The notes under the pieces: model-generated
Told to the model about the DNA's origin: nothing
The model's database searches: none
What the model saw: the letters and a program-made list of their open reading frames with translations, nothing else
Translations under genes and position numbers: made by a program
Source of the DNA: Pseudomonadota bacterium
Lineage (GTDB): Bacteria > Pseudomonadota > Alphaproteobacteria > Sphingomonadales > Sphingomonadaceae
Reading direction: 5' to 3'
Assembly: GCA_023458055.1 (NCBI GenBank)
Contig: JAEXAW010000012.1
Coordinates: 1 to 64,000, forward strand
DNA length: 64,000 nt
In this document: one piece after another, positions 51,613 to 61,833 of the stretch
Numbering within the stretch: position 1 is the first letter of the stretch
How the letters are laid out: each line of letters opens with the position of its first letter

Positions 51613-52476
51613 TTAGAAAATTGTAACCTCGCCCACGGGGCGACGGTTCGCAAGCGCGGGAACAGAATTGCGCACGCGCGTAATTTCGGACGGATCGATA
51701 TTGGCAAAACCGAGTCCCGGCTCGCGGCCCATATCGAGAAGAACCTGACCCCAAGGATCGATGACGAGCGAATGACCATAGGTTGTTCGCCCGTCATCAT
51801 GGGTGCCGCATTGCGCGGCGGCCACAACAAAAACACTGGCTTCGATTGCGCGGGCGCGTTGCAGAATATGCCAATGCGCCTCGCCGGTCGGAACAGTGAA
51901 TGCTGCGGGAATGGTCAATAAAGTCGCACCTGCGTTGGTCAACGCGGCGTAAAGGTCAGGAAAGCGCAAATCATAGCAGATGCTGAGGCCGACCATCGCC
52001 CACGGTGTTTTAATCGCCACCGGGCCGCTGCCTCCGACATAGGTCGCTGATTCGCGCCAGCTTTCTCCGGTGGAAAGATCGACATCGAACAGATGCATCT
52101 TGTCATAGCGGGCGCGAATTCGTCCTTGATTGTCGATGACCAAGCTGCGATTCACGCGTTTGCTGGGGTCATCTTCGGCCATGAACGCGGCGGAACCGAT
52201 ATGTAGCCATAGCCCGGTTTCGCGCGCGGCTTTCTGGAGCTCCGCTAGATAGGGACAATCCTCTTCACGGCTGAGGTGAGCCGCTGAACGTGCCCGGTCG
52301 CGGTCGAGCAATAGCGCCATTTCCGGCGTAAACAGCATGAACGCGCCGCCATCGCGGGCTTCACGTAACGCTTGGCGGATCGTCTCCATATTCTGTTGCG
52401 GATCAATTCCGCTCTTCATCTGCAGCAGGGCGACGCGGCAAGGGGAAGGGGGCTTTTGATCGTCTGCGCTGCTCAT
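51613..52476 (-). CDS. Nit-branch carbon-nitrogen hydrolase
   Basis: 287 residues. The Glu-Lys-Cys triad is visible: FTPEMALL (Glu), YDKMHLFDVDL (Lys) and ICYDLRFPDLY (Cys). The MHLFDVD motif places it near Nit1/Nit2-type amidases that act on deaminated glutathione or omega-amides of keto acids. ATG 52476 has GGAAGGTGGA upstream. It is divergent from the M16 peptidase gene, across 120 bases. Confidence 0.88.
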   Translation of the reverse strand: MSSADDQKPPSPCRVALLQMKSGIDPQQNMETIRQALREARDGGAFMLFTPEMALLLDRDRARSAAHLSREEDCPYLAELQKAARETGLWLHIGSAAFMAEDDPSKRVNRSLVIDNQGRIRARYDKMHLFDVDLSTGESWRESATYVGGSGPVAIKTPWAMVGLSICYDLRFPDLYAALTNAGATLLTIPAAFTVPTGEAHWHILQRARAIEASVFVVAAAQCGTHDDGRTTYGHSLVIDPWGQVLLDMGREPGLGFANIDPSEITRVRNSVPALANRRPVGEVTIF

Positions 52477-52596
52477 TCGTCCACCTTCCGTAAACCAATG
52501 CGGCCTAGTTTCGAAAGGCGCATCAAACAAGGCTGGCCGCGCTGGCAAAATATATTCACTGGCGAGCAAGCCTTAGCGCTTATATACGGGACGACT

Positions 52597-55533
52597 ATGA
52601 AACAAAATCACGCTGTGGCCTCGCGCAAGAGGCAGTCCGCTCTCTTGCTTTCCCTTCTTTTGACCACGGCTTTGATGCCTGCCGTCGCGCACGCGCAGTC
52701 TAGCGCGCCAAAGCCCGTCACGACGACGGTTCCGCCCGCGCCCGCGGCTATTCCCGCATCTGTCGATACCTCGCCCTGGCTCTACAAGGGCAGCGATATT
52801 CCGCAGGATAAGGGGTGGCAGTTCGGCACATTGCCCAACGGCGTACGCTATGCGGTAAGGCGCAACGGCGTTCCTCCGGGCCAGGTCGCGATTCGCGTGC
52901 GTGTCGATGCTGGCTCGCTCATGGAAGAAGAAAGCGAACGCGGCTATGCGCATTTCCTTGAACATCTCCTTTTCCGTGGCTCGAAATATGTGAAGGATGG
53001 CGAAGCGAAGCGCGTGTGGCAGCGTCTCGGGGCTACGTTCGGGAGCGACAGCAACGCGCAGACCACTCCGACGCAGACAGTGTACCAGCTTGATTTGCCG
53101 AACGCGACCGCCGCTGGCCTTGACCAGAGCATCAAGATTCTATCGGGCATGGTGCGCGAACCGCTGTTGAACCAGCAAATCATCGATACCGAAAAATCCG
53201 TGATCCTTGCCGAACAGCGCGAATCCGACGGACCGCAGCAGCGTCAGGCGGATGCAACCCGCGCGCATATTTTTGCAGGGCAACGCCTCGCGGAACGCTC
53301 GCCGATCGGTACGCCCCAAACTTTGGGTGCAGCGACAGCGGCGTCGATTTCGGCGTTCCATAATCGTTGGTATCGCCCCGAACGCGTGGTCATCTCGATT
53401 GCGGGCGATGGGGACCCGGCGCAATATGCGGCGCTCATCTCACAATATTTTGGGGATTGGAAAGGATCGGGCGCACCGGGTGTTGATCCATCCTTCGGCG
53501 ATCCGGTGGCAAAGGCTCCTGTCGGCAAGGTGATCGTTGAGCCGACCCAGCCGATGGTGGTGACTTATAATGTCGCGCGTCCCTGGCGGCAGGTGACCGA
53601 CAGCATTCGGTACACGCAGGGTCTTTATATCGATCTGTTGGCGACGCAGCTTATCTCTCGACGGCTGGAAAACCGCGCGCGTAACGGTGGGAGCTATCTT
53701 GCTGCGCAAGTGTCGGAGGACAAAATCAGCCGATCGGCGGACGTGACGTCGGTTACCATCATCCCTCTCAACAATGAGTGGGAAAAGGCGTTGCGTGATG
53801 TGCGGGGCGTTATTGCCGATGCAATGGAAACGCCGCCATCCCAAGCCGATATTGATCGCGAATTTGCGATGATCGATACCATCCTGACCAAGGATGTCGA
53901 GAACCGCCAGAATGAACCCGGCGCGCGCCAGGTCGATGATATTGTTCGCGCGGTAGATATCCGGGAGACCACCACGGATCCTACCAACCAGCGATGGTTG
54001 TTCCGCTCCGTGAAGGAGATGGCGACCCCGGCCGCAATCCTTGAATCCACCCAGCGCCTTTTTTCCGGCGATGCGGTGCGCGCATTCTTATCCACTCCGG
54101 TTGTCATCCGTGACGCTGAAAAGAAGCTGACGACGGCGGCAACCGGGAAGATCGCGGCGGATGCAAATGCCCGCTTGGTCGAGAGCAAGGCAACGTTTGC
54201 GGATCTTCCCCCGCTCGGCAAAGCGGGAACGGTAATCAGTGGTACCAAAATTCCCGTGTTTGACATGGACCGCCTGCAACTCAGCAACGGTGTCACGGCG
54301 TTGGTTTACAATAGTGATATCGAGCCGGGCAAAGTGCGTATCAATGTCCGCTTTGGTGGCGGTCGTCGAGCGATAGTGGCCGGAACCCCCAATCTCTTGT
54401 GGACCGCACCTTATGGTATCGCGCCCAGTGGTATCGGGACCCTCAAGCAAAATGACCTCGACCGGATTATGAACGGGCGTACCATGGACCTTGATTTCGG
54501 GGTCGATGACGATGCGTTTGAGCTAAGCGGCGAGACCAATCCGCAGGACCTTAAGGATCAGATGCGATTGATGGCGGCGCAACTGTCCGCGCCCGCTTGG
54601 GATCCCCAACCCGTCCACCGGGTCAAGGCAAGCGAACTCATGGCCTATGACTCGCAGCGCGGCTCGGCGATGGAAGTGATCAAGCGCGAACTGGAAGGTG
54701 CTCTGAGAGGCGGCGACACCCGTTGGTCACCACCCGACAAGAAGCAAATTGCGTCACTTAGCCCGGAAACATATAAAAAATTCTGGCAACCGCTCATCGC
54801 CAATGGCCCGATTGAGGTGCAGATTTTCGGCGATTTGCGTTCGGTTGACGTCAGGACTCTGCTTGGCGAAACGTTCGGGGCATTGGCGCCGCATACTGCG
54901 ACGGTTCCTGCCACCAATATCCGCGTCCAGCCCCTCGTCGGCGGGAAAGCGCCGGTAACGCTGCGCCATAAAGGCGATGCTAATCAAGCCGCAGCGATTA
55001 TTGCGTGGCCGACGGGCGGGGGCCAGGATAATGTGCAGGAAGGGCGCAGGCTCGACGTGCTCGCGGCGATCTTCAACGACCGCATCTTCGAACGCATGCG
55101 GCAGGAGCAGGGTGCAAGCTATGCGCCGCAGGTTGTCAGCGAATGGCCCGACAGCATGGCCAATGGCGGAAATGTGATGGCGGCAAGCCTGCTGCAGCCA
55201 AAAGATGTCAGCAAATTCTTCGAGATTGCACGATCGATTGCGGCGGACCTCGCCAAGGAACCTCCGGCAGATGACGAGTTGCAACGCGCAATCGGTCCGC
55301 TCAAGGAGCAGGTCATCCGCGCGTCGTCGGGCAATATGTTCTGGATGATGCAACTCGAAGGCGCGGCCACGGATGGCCGTAAGTTCGACGCATTGCGCAG
55401 CTATATTGCTGATATTGTCAGCGTCAAACCGACCGATGTGCAACGCATGGCGAAGCAATATCTCGCGCCCAACGGAGCATGGACGATGCAGATTTTGCCG
55501 GAGACCACCAAGCCGGGCAGCGATATGCGTTAA
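52597..55533 (+). CDS. Periplasmic M16 zinc metallopeptidase
   Basis: 978 residues with signal peptide (cleavage near AVAHAQS, about 34). The inverted zinc motif HFLEH (H119-H123) and the downstream glutamate in EKSVILAEQRE mark the active N-terminal M16 half. The C-terminal half (from about 570) is the inactive M16C partner (QLSNGVTALVYNSDIEPGKV). The two halves form a clamshell that degrades peptides. The stop overlaps the convergent antiporter gene by 4 bases. Confidence 0.92.
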   Translation: MKQNHAVASRKRQSALLLSLLLTTALMPAVAHAQSSAPKPVTTTVPPAPAAIPASVDTSPWLYKGSDIPQDKGWQFGTLPNGVRYAVRRNGVPPGQVAIRVRVDAGSLMEEESERGYAHFLEHLLFRGSKYVKDGEAKRVWQRLGATFGSDSNAQTTPTQTVYQLDLPNATAAGLDQSIKILSGMVREPLLNQQIIDTEKSVILAEQRESDGPQQRQADATRAHIFAGQRLAERSPIGTPQTLGAATAASISAFHNRWYRPERVVISIAGDGDPAQYAALISQYFGDWKGSGAPGVDPSFGDPVAKAPVGKVIVEPTQPMVVTYNVARPWRQVTDSIRYTQGLYIDLLATQLISRRLENRARNGGSYLAAQVSEDKISRSADVTSVTIIPLNNEWEKALRDVRGVIADAMETPPSQADIDREFAMIDTILTKDVENRQNEPGARQVDDIVRAVDIRETTTDPTNQRWLFRSVKEMATPAAILESTQRLFSGDAVRAFLSTPVVIRDAEKKLTTAATGKIAADANARLVESKATFADLPPLGKAGTVISGTKIPVFDMDRLQLSNGVTALVYNSDIEPGKVRINVRFGGGRRAIVAGTPNLLWTAPYGIAPSGIGTLKQNDLDRIMNGRTMDLDFGVDDDAFELSGETNPQDLKDQMRLMAAQLSAPAWDPQPVHRVKASELMAYDSQRGSAMEVIKRELEGALRGGDTRWSPPDKKQIASLSPETYKKFWQPLIANGPIEVQIFGDLRSVDVRTLLGETFGALAPHTATVPATNIRVQPLVGGKAPVTLRHKGDANQAAAIIAWPTGGGQDNVQEGRRLDVLAAIFNDRIFERMRQEQGASYAPQVVSEWPDSMANGGNVMAASLLQPKDVSKFFEIARSIAADLAKEPPADDELQRAIGPLKEQVIRASSGNMFWMMQLEGAATDGRKFDALRSYIADIVSVKPTDVQRMAKQYLAPNGAWTMQILPETTKPGSDMR

Positions 55534-57335
55534 GAGGGATCGGACGCGGCGGGTTTGGGCATCTGAACCCGTCGCAATCGCGGTTCATGGTCGAGCTCGC
55601 CCTTCTTCATAATCTCCTCGCGCATCTCGGCACGGCGTTCGTGAATGGAGGCGATCACCGGCCCCATGGCGATGCCGAGGTCGACCAGCAGCGCTTCTGA
55701 CAGCTGCAACGAGCTTTCCAGCGTTTCGGGCACGGCGTCCGTTGCGCCAGCGCGGTAGAGTGCGGCGGCGTGATCGGCATCACGAGCGCGCGACACGATG
55801 GTAAGCTTGGGCCAACGCTCTCTTATTCGCGCCGTCGTGCGGACCTGTTGCACCGGATCATTCATGGTAAGAACCACGGCGGCGGCATTATCGAGGTGCA
55901 GCTTATCGAGCATTTCCGCGCGCGAAACATTGCCGAAAATGACTTTGTATCCGTCTGTCCGGCCATTCAGCACCGCGTCGATATTGGCTTCGACAGCGAG
56001 ATAGGGATGTCCGTGATAATCGAGCATATCGGCGACGACACGGCCCACCCGTCCAAAGCCGAGGATGATGGTGCGCGGCTCGATACTGTCTTCTTCCAGC
56101 ATGCGCGACAATTCACTGGTCTTGCGGTCGATACGCCGCGACAGGAAGGTTCCGAGTTTTGCCAGTAGCGGCGTGATCGTGAGGCCGATGGCGGTTACGA
56201 TCTGCCAGAATTGCGACGTCTGGGCGGAGATAATGCCCGCCGCGAGCGCGGTCGCGAGCACGATGAGGGTGGTTTCCGAAGGGCTTGCCATCAGCACGCC
56301 GACTTCGGCGGCAAGGCCTTTTCCGGCGCCCGAGAAACGCAGCAGCACGGCGGTCACCAGCGCCTTGATCGAGAGCACGCCAACGACCGCGAGGAGAAGC
56401 TGCGGCCATTGTTTTGCAATCACCGCGAAATCGAGGCTCATCCCCACCGTGATCAGAAACACCCCGAGCGCAAGGCCCTTGAACGGCGCGGTCATCGCCT
56501 CGACCTCGCCATGATACTCGGTTTCGGCGATGAGGAGTCCAGCGAGTAGCGCGCCAACGATGGGGGAAAGGCCCGCGCCTGCCGTCGCGAGGCTGGCGAC
56601 GATGACGACCAGCAGACTTGCGGCCATGAACAGTTCCGGCGTCTTGGTGCGCGCAGCCTGCTCGAACAGGCGGGGCAAGATCACGCGCCCTGCGACGAAC
56701 AGGAGAATAACAGTGATGCCGCCTTGAATGAGAGTTTCGACGATCCCGTCAAACCCGTCCTGGCTGGCGTACGGAGCCATGGCACCAAGCGCGAAGATGA
56801 TCGGCACCAGCGCCAGATCTTCAAACAGCAGCATGGCAAAGGCCGCACGCCCGACCTGGCTCTTGGTGCCCGCGATGGGAAGCACGAGCGCGGTCGAAGA
56901 CAATGCCAATGCGAGGCCCAGCCCGATTGACCCCTTTTCGGAAAGGCCCGTACCGGAAAGCACCAACGCAATCAGCGCGCCGCAGCCTAGCAATTCTGCT
57001 GCGCCCACGCCGAATACCTGGCGTCGCATCGCCCATAGGCGTTTGAAACTCAGCTCCAACCCGATGGAAAAAAGCAAAAGGATAATCCCGAACTCGGCGA
57101 AAGGCGCGAGCCGTTCAGGGTCGGAAATGGTGATATAGTGAAGCCAAGAAATATCGTCGGTAAGCGACCCAAGGCCTGCAGGTCCGAAAATCATGCCCAC
57201 CAGCAGGAACCCGATCACGGGGCTGATGCGGAAACGCGCGAACAGCGGGATCACAATGCCAGCTGCGCCCAAAATGACGAGCGTATCGCTGAGACCTCCC
57301 GTTGCGTGAAGTTCAAACGACATGGGCGAGGGCAC
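55530..57335 (-). CDS. CPA2 cation:proton antiporter with TrkA-N domain (YbaL/KefB-like)
   Basis: 601 residues. About twelve membrane segments (10-390) include the CPA2 pattern LLLFSIGLELSFKRLWAMR and ALSSTALVLP. A cytosolic Rossmann TrkA-N domain follows (about 415-530, TIILGFGRVGRVVADML). It probably exports K+ or Na+ for H+, with nucleotide or thiol control. GTG 57335 or ATG 57323 may be the start. No glutathione-gated KefF partner is adjacent. Confidence 0.9.
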   Translation of the reverse strand: MPSPMSFELHATGGLSDTLVILGAAGIVIPLFARFRISPVIGFLLVGMIFGPAGLGSLTDDISWLHYITISDPERLAPFAEFGIILLLFSIGLELSFKRLWAMRRQVFGVGAAELLGCGALIALVLSGTGLSEKGSIGLGLALALSSTALVLPIAGTKSQVGRAAFAMLLFEDLALVPIIFALGAMAPYASQDGFDGIVETLIQGGITVILLFVAGRVILPRLFEQAARTKTPELFMAASLLVVIVASLATAGAGLSPIVGALLAGLLIAETEYHGEVEAMTAPFKGLALGVFLITVGMSLDFAVIAKQWPQLLLAVVGVLSIKALVTAVLLRFSGAGKGLAAEVGVLMASPSETTLIVLATALAAGIISAQTSQFWQIVTAIGLTITPLLAKLGTFLSRRIDRKTSELSRMLEEDSIEPRTIILGFGRVGRVVADMLDYHGHPYLAVEANIDAVLNGRTDGYKVIFGNVSRAEMLDKLHLDNAAAVVLTMNDPVQQVRTTARIRERWPKLTIVSRARDADHAAALYRAGATDAVPETLESSLQLSEALLVDLGIAMGPVIASIHERRAEMREEIMKKGELDHEPRLRRVQMPKPAASDPS

Positions 57336-57468
57336 TCATCCGGCAGAAAGGCAGCAGCGTGGGCATAGCCGCATCATAGACAGGGCAGGCCGCTTAAGGG
57401 CAAGCTTTTTTGCAGCGGAATCGCATGAGAGGGCTGCGCGTCCGTTATCATTGTTGTAAAACCCAGCG

Positions 57469-58674
57469 ATGGAACAGCAAAAACGGATCCTGATCATCGG
57501 TGGCGGCCCGGCGGGTATGATGGCCGGATTATTGTTCGCGCGTGCCGGAGTGCCGGTGACGGTGTTTGAAAAACATGCCGACTTCCTGCGGGATTTTCGC
57601 GGCGATACGGTCCACCCCTCGACCATGGAAATCCTTGACCAGCTGGGCTTGCTCGGCAAGTTTCTCGAACGACCGCACAGCCGGATCGACAAAGCGGAAG
57701 TCGAAATTAACGGCACGGTCTATCATCTGGGCGACCTGTCGCATCTCAAAACGCCCGCGCCCTTCATTGCGATGATGCCGCAATGGGAGTTTCTCGATTT
57801 TCTTGCCGATGAAGCGCGCCTCTACCCCCATTTCACGCTTGAAATGGAAAGCGAGGTCGCCGCGCTGGTTGAAGGGGCGGCGCGGGTTGAAGGCGTAGAA
57901 CTCGCGGACGGGCGCATTGTGATGAGTAATGGCGGGCTGGTGATCGCAGCGGACGGGCGCCGCTCGCTGGCCCGACGTGATCCTGCTCTGTCGCTCGTCA
58001 CACTCGGTGCGCCGATGGATATTTTCTGGTTTGCCGTCCCTAAATCGCCGACCGTCAATGGCGGGCTGAGGGGCGTCATCGACAAGGGCCGGATGATGGT
58101 GCTGATCGACCGCGGCGATTATTGGCAATGCGCCTTTCTCATCGCCAAGGGGAGTGACAAGGCCGTGCGCGGGCAGGGAATTGCCGCGTTCCGTGCGTTG
58201 ATCGAGGATATGGTGCTCGATCTCGGTCCATTGGACCAAGTGTTGACCGATGAGGATCAACTCAAATTGCTCAGCGTCGCGCTGGAGCGGCTAGAACGCT
58301 GGTCGAAACCGGGGCTGCTCATCATTGGCGATGCCGCTCACACCATGTCGCCCATCGGCGGCATCGGCATCAATCTCGCCATTCAGGATGCGGTCGCAGC
58401 GGCCAATAGTCTCGCCGCACCCATGCAGCGCGGGGAAAGGCTCGACCCGTTGCTGGATAAGGTGCAGCAACGCCGCATGTTCCCGACCCGGGTGATCCAG
58501 TCCGCGCAAAAGGCGGCGCAGGATGGCATGATCGGCCGCATATTGGCCGGTGAGACGATCAAGGTACCATGGCCGGTGCGCCTGCTCAATCGCGTGCCGC
58601 TGCTCCGCCGCATTCCGGGGCGCATTGTCGGACACGGCGTGCGGCGCGAGCGGGTTGAAAGCCCGGTCGGCTAA
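57469..58674 (+). CDS. FAD-dependent monooxygenase (PHBH fold)
   Basis: 401 residues. The FAD motif is ILIIGGGPAGMMAGLLFARA; the second FAD motif is IIGDAAHTMSPIGGIGINLA; DGRRSLARR is the central DG motif. This is the p-hydroxybenzoate hydroxylase fold (UbiH, TfdB, geranylgeranyl-type relatives). Its substrate is not predictable. The gene is alone, divergent from the antiporter; the stop is 4 bases from the convergent GNAT-nitrilase gene. Confidence 0.88.
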   Translation: MEQQKRILIIGGGPAGMMAGLLFARAGVPVTVFEKHADFLRDFRGDTVHPSTMEILDQLGLLGKFLERPHSRIDKAEVEINGTVYHLGDLSHLKTPAPFIAMMPQWEFLDFLADEARLYPHFTLEMESEVAALVEGAARVEGVELADGRIVMSNGGLVIAADGRRSLARRDPALSLVTLGAPMDIFWFAVPKSPTVNGGLRGVIDKGRMMVLIDRGDYWQCAFLIAKGSDKAVRGQGIAAFRALIEDMVLDLGPLDQVLTDEDQLKLLSVALERLERWSKPGLLIIGDAAHTMSPIGGIGINLAIQDAVAAANSLAAPMQRGERLDPLLDKVQQRRMFPTRVIQSAQKAAQDGMIGRILAGETIKVPWPVRLLNRVPLLRRIPGRIVGHGVRRERVESPVG

Positions 58675-58678
58675 CGCA

Positions 58679-60307
58679 CTAGCCACCTCCGGGCTTGCTG
58701 GTACCAATCGGTTCGGTGCGCGGACGCGCCTTGCCACCGCTGCCACCATGCCCTTTGCCTTGTGCCCGGTCCCATTCGATATGGTAGAGGTCAAAGCGCC
58801 GGTCGGCGAGGTTGCGTACCGTCCCTTCCGCACGCGCCCAGTTCAGATCGGCAAGGTTGACGTCGCTGATCGTCAGCGTTTCAACATTCTCGGTCGCCTC
58901 GGCTGCCACCCCGTCGCGCGCAAAGGGAAAATCGCACGGTGTCAGGATGCAACTTTGCGCATATTGAATGTCCATATTGCCGACATTGGGAAGGTTGCCG
59001 ACATTGCCCGACAATACCACAAAGCACTGGTTTTCGATCGCCCGCGCCTGCGCGCAGTAGCGTACGCGCAAATAGCCTTGGCGGTTGTCGGTGCAGAAGG
59101 GCGTGAAAATAATCCGCGCGCCTTCGTCGGCGAGGCGGCGTGCAAGTTCGGGGAATTCGCTGTCATAACAGATAAGCACGCCAATCGGCCCGCAATCGGT
59201 CTGGATCGCCTCGATCCGGTCGCCGCCCTTGATGTTCCACCAATAGCGTTCATTGGGGGTGGGGTGGATTTTCTCCTGCTCATGGACCGATCCGTCGCGA
59301 AGGAAAATATAGGCGACATTCTGGATATCATCATCTTCGGTGCGGGTCGGGTGCGAGCCGCCGATGATATTGATATTATATTTGAGCGCCATGTCGGCGA
59401 AGGATTTTTTGAGCTTGGGTGTATATTTGGTGAGCGCCTCAATCGCCTCCTGCGGCGACAATTCGCGGTCTTCGAATGAAAGGAGTTGCAGCGTGAACAA
59501 TTCGGGAAAGACAATGAAGTCCGCCTCATAATCCGCTGCAACATCGATAAAATATTCAATATTTTTTACGAATTCGTCAAAGTCTTTGACCGCGCGCGCT
59601 TGCAATTGGCAGGTTGCTAGGCGCACCGATTCTACCCCGCGCGGCAGGCGATGCTTTACCGGCTTGTCGGTTTCGACATAGGGGTTGCGCCACACCATAT
59701 GCGCGGCGAAGCCTTTGGAGCGTTTATCCTCGGGGAGATAATTTGCCAGCACACCGATGGGCTCGAACCCGTTGGCGAGCTGGAAGCGGATCACCGGATC
59801 ATGCAGTTTGCCCGCCTCGACCTGCGCCAGATATTCCTCTGGATCCTGCCCCACCCGTTTCCACACGCGCGACAGGCCCGGCATCCGCCCGCCGAACACG
59901 ATGCCGGTAAGACCCAATTCTTCCGCCAGCGCGCGGCGCGCTTCGTAAAGGCGGCGGCCAAGGCGCGTGCCCCGCACCTTGGGATCGACACACATTTCAT
60001 AGCCATAGAGCCAATCCCCGGTCGGATTGTGGCGCGAGCCGAGCCCGTTTCCGCTGATTTCCTCCCAGTCATGCGGTTTCAATGCAATCGCGCCGGATAG
60101 CCGCATCGACGCGCAATAGCCGACCACCTTGTCATCAAGTACCGCGACGAAACAGCCTGCCGGATAATTGTTCATCTGTGCCCGGATTTCCGCATAGGTA
60201 TAGGGCGGCAGTTCGTCATAGACCCGGCGAACGAGCGCGGCGATGCCGGATACATCGGCATGGGTGGCGGTGCGGACTTCGAGCCGGGCGGAACGGGTGG
60301 TAGTCAT
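58679..60307 (-). CDS. Fused GNAT acetyltransferase / carbon-nitrogen hydrolase
   Basis: 542 residues. The N-terminal GNAT domain (about 8-190) has VDPKVRGTRLGRRLYEARRA (acetyl-CoA loop). The C-terminal nitrilase-family domain (about 225-520) has FPELFTLQLL (Glu), KIHPTPNERYWW (Lys) and ICYDSEFPEL (Cys), so the triad is complete. The fusion is a known widespread family of unproven reaction. Ribosome-binding site AGAGGGAG precedes ATG 60307. A basic Gly-rich tail ends the protein. Confidence 0.9.
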   Translation of the reverse strand: MTTTRSARLEVRTATHADVSGIAALVRRVYDELPPYTYAEIRAQMNNYPAGCFVAVLDDKVVGYCASMRLSGAIALKPHDWEEISGNGLGSRHNPTGDWLYGYEMCVDPKVRGTRLGRRLYEARRALAEELGLTGIVFGGRMPGLSRVWKRVGQDPEEYLAQVEAGKLHDPVIRFQLANGFEPIGVLANYLPEDKRSKGFAAHMVWRNPYVETDKPVKHRLPRGVESVRLATCQLQARAVKDFDEFVKNIEYFIDVAADYEADFIVFPELFTLQLLSFEDRELSPQEAIEALTKYTPKLKKSFADMALKYNINIIGGSHPTRTEDDDIQNVAYIFLRDGSVHEQEKIHPTPNERYWWNIKGGDRIEAIQTDCGPIGVLICYDSEFPELARRLADEGARIIFTPFCTDNRQGYLRVRYCAQARAIENQCFVVLSGNVGNLPNVGNMDIQYAQSCILTPCDFPFARDGVAAEATENVETLTISDVNLADLNWARAEGTVRNLADRRFDLYHIEWDRAQGKGHGGSGGKARPRTEPIGTSKPGGG

Positions 60308-60323
60308 AAGCTCCCTCTAATAT

Positions 60324-60354
60324 AAAAAAGGGGCGGCGAGTTCATCGCCACCCC
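60324..60354 (-). terminator. Rho-independent terminator of isocitrate dehydrogenase gene
   Basis: On the minus strand GGGGTGGCGA and TCGCCGCCCC pair around TGAAC, followed by six T residues. It lies 28 bases after the icd stop and before the GNAT-nitrilase start. Confidence 0.85.
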
Positions 60355-60382
60355 CATTTCATCTAACGCATTGAAGCGTCAA

Positions 60383-61603
60383 TTATTTCCATGCCGCCAT
60401 TTTCTTTTCGAGATTGGCGCGGATCGCTTCGAAGAATTGTTCCGTCGTCATCCACGGCTGGTCGGGACCGATGAGGATGGCGAGATCCTTGGTCATCTGG
60501 CCATTTTCGACCGTTTCGATGCACACTTCTTCCAAGGCTTCTGCAAAACGGGTCACCTCGGGCGTATCGTCGAACTTGCCGCGATATTTAAGGCCGCCGG
60601 TCCAGGCGAAGATCGACGCAATCGGGTTGGTCGAGGTCGCCTTGCCCTGCTGGTGCTGGCGATAGTGGCGGGTGACCGTGCCGTGCGCAGCTTCGGCTTC
60701 AACCGTCTTGCCATCGGGCGTCATCAGGATTGAGGTCATCAGCCCGAGCGAACCGAAGCCCTGCGCGACCTGATCCGACTGGACGTCACCGTCATAATTT
60801 TTGCACGCCCATACGAACTTGCCGCTCCACTTGAGGGCCGAGGCGACCATGTCGTCGATCAGGCGGTGCTGATATTCGATGCCTGCGGCTTCAAACTTCT
60901 CCTTGAAGTCCTTGTCGTAAACTTCCTGGAAGATGTCCTTGAAGCGGCCGTCATAGGCTTTCAAAATCGTGTTCTTGGTCGACAGGTAGACCGGCCATTG
61001 GCGGCTCAAGCCAAAGTTTAAGCACGCATAGGCAAAATCGCGGATCGAATCGTCGAGATTATACATCCCCATGGCGACACCCGATGACGGGTAATCGAAC
61101 ACTTCATGTTCAATGATCTGACCATCTTCGCCAACCCATTTCATGGTCAGCTTGCCCGGGCCGGGGACGAGGAAATCGGTGGCTTTATACTGGTCACCAA
61201 AGGCATGACGGCCAACCACGATGGGATCGGTCCAGCCCGGAATGAGGCGGGGCACATTCTTGATGACGATGGGTTCACGGAACACTACGCCGCCAAGGAT
61301 GTTGCGGATCGTCCCGTTGGGCGATTTCCACATGGATTTGAGTTTGAATTCCTCGACGCGCGCTTCGTCGGGCGTGATCGTCGCGCATTTGACGCCGACG
61401 CCATATTTCTGCACCGCCTTGGCCGCTTCAACCGTGATCTTGTCATCGGTTTCGTCGCGCTTTTCAACGCCAAGGTCATAATATTTAAGATCGATATCAA
61501 GATAGGGCAGGATCAGCTTTTCGCGGATCCACTGCCAGATAATCCGGGTCATTTCGTCGCCGTCCATTTCGACGACCGGGTTCTTTACCTTGATCTTTTC
61601 CAT
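60383..61603 (-). CDS. icd: NADP-dependent isocitrate dehydrogenase (eukaryote-like homodimeric type)
   Basis: 406 residues. The start MEKIKVKNPVVEMDGDEMTR is the hallmark of the animal/alphaproteobacterial IDH subfamily. The phosphate-site block KSPNGTIRNILGG, the metal aspartates in DDMVASALKW and NYDGDVQSDQVAQGFGSLGL, and EAAHGTVTRHYRQHQ are present. It converts isocitrate to 2-oxoglutarate in the citric acid cycle. ATG 61603 is chosen; upstream in-frame sequence is not conserved-looking. Confidence 0.95.
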   Translation of the reverse strand: MEKIKVKNPVVEMDGDEMTRIIWQWIREKLILPYLDIDLKYYDLGVEKRDETDDKITVEAAKAVQKYGVGVKCATITPDEARVEEFKLKSMWKSPNGTIRNILGGVVFREPIVIKNVPRLIPGWTDPIVVGRHAFGDQYKATDFLVPGPGKLTMKWVGEDGQIIEHEVFDYPSSGVAMGMYNLDDSIRDFAYACLNFGLSRQWPVYLSTKNTILKAYDGRFKDIFQEVYDKDFKEKFEAAGIEYQHRLIDDMVASALKWSGKFVWACKNYDGDVQSDQVAQGFGSLGLMTSILMTPDGKTVEAEAAHGTVTRHYRQHQQGKATSTNPIASIFAWTGGLKYRGKFDDTPEVTRFAEALEEVCIETVENGQMTKDLAILIGPDQPWMTTEQFFEAIRANLEKKMAAWK

Positions 61604-61833
61604 TATTTCAGTGCCTCTCAACTGGGGAGCGTGTCCGATATACCGCAGCGCCTTAGGCAAAGCGGCCAAGAGATTCAACTATTGCGACAGTTGGATCGTG
61701 GCGTTTTGCGGGAGCCGCTGGTGGTCGGTTACGCATTTGATACAGGGTGCGGCGCGGGTTTAATGCGCAAGAATCGCGGAACATGTGCGTTTCGGCGGTT
61801 GTAACGAGTAGAAACAGTCCCTAGTAACAGTGC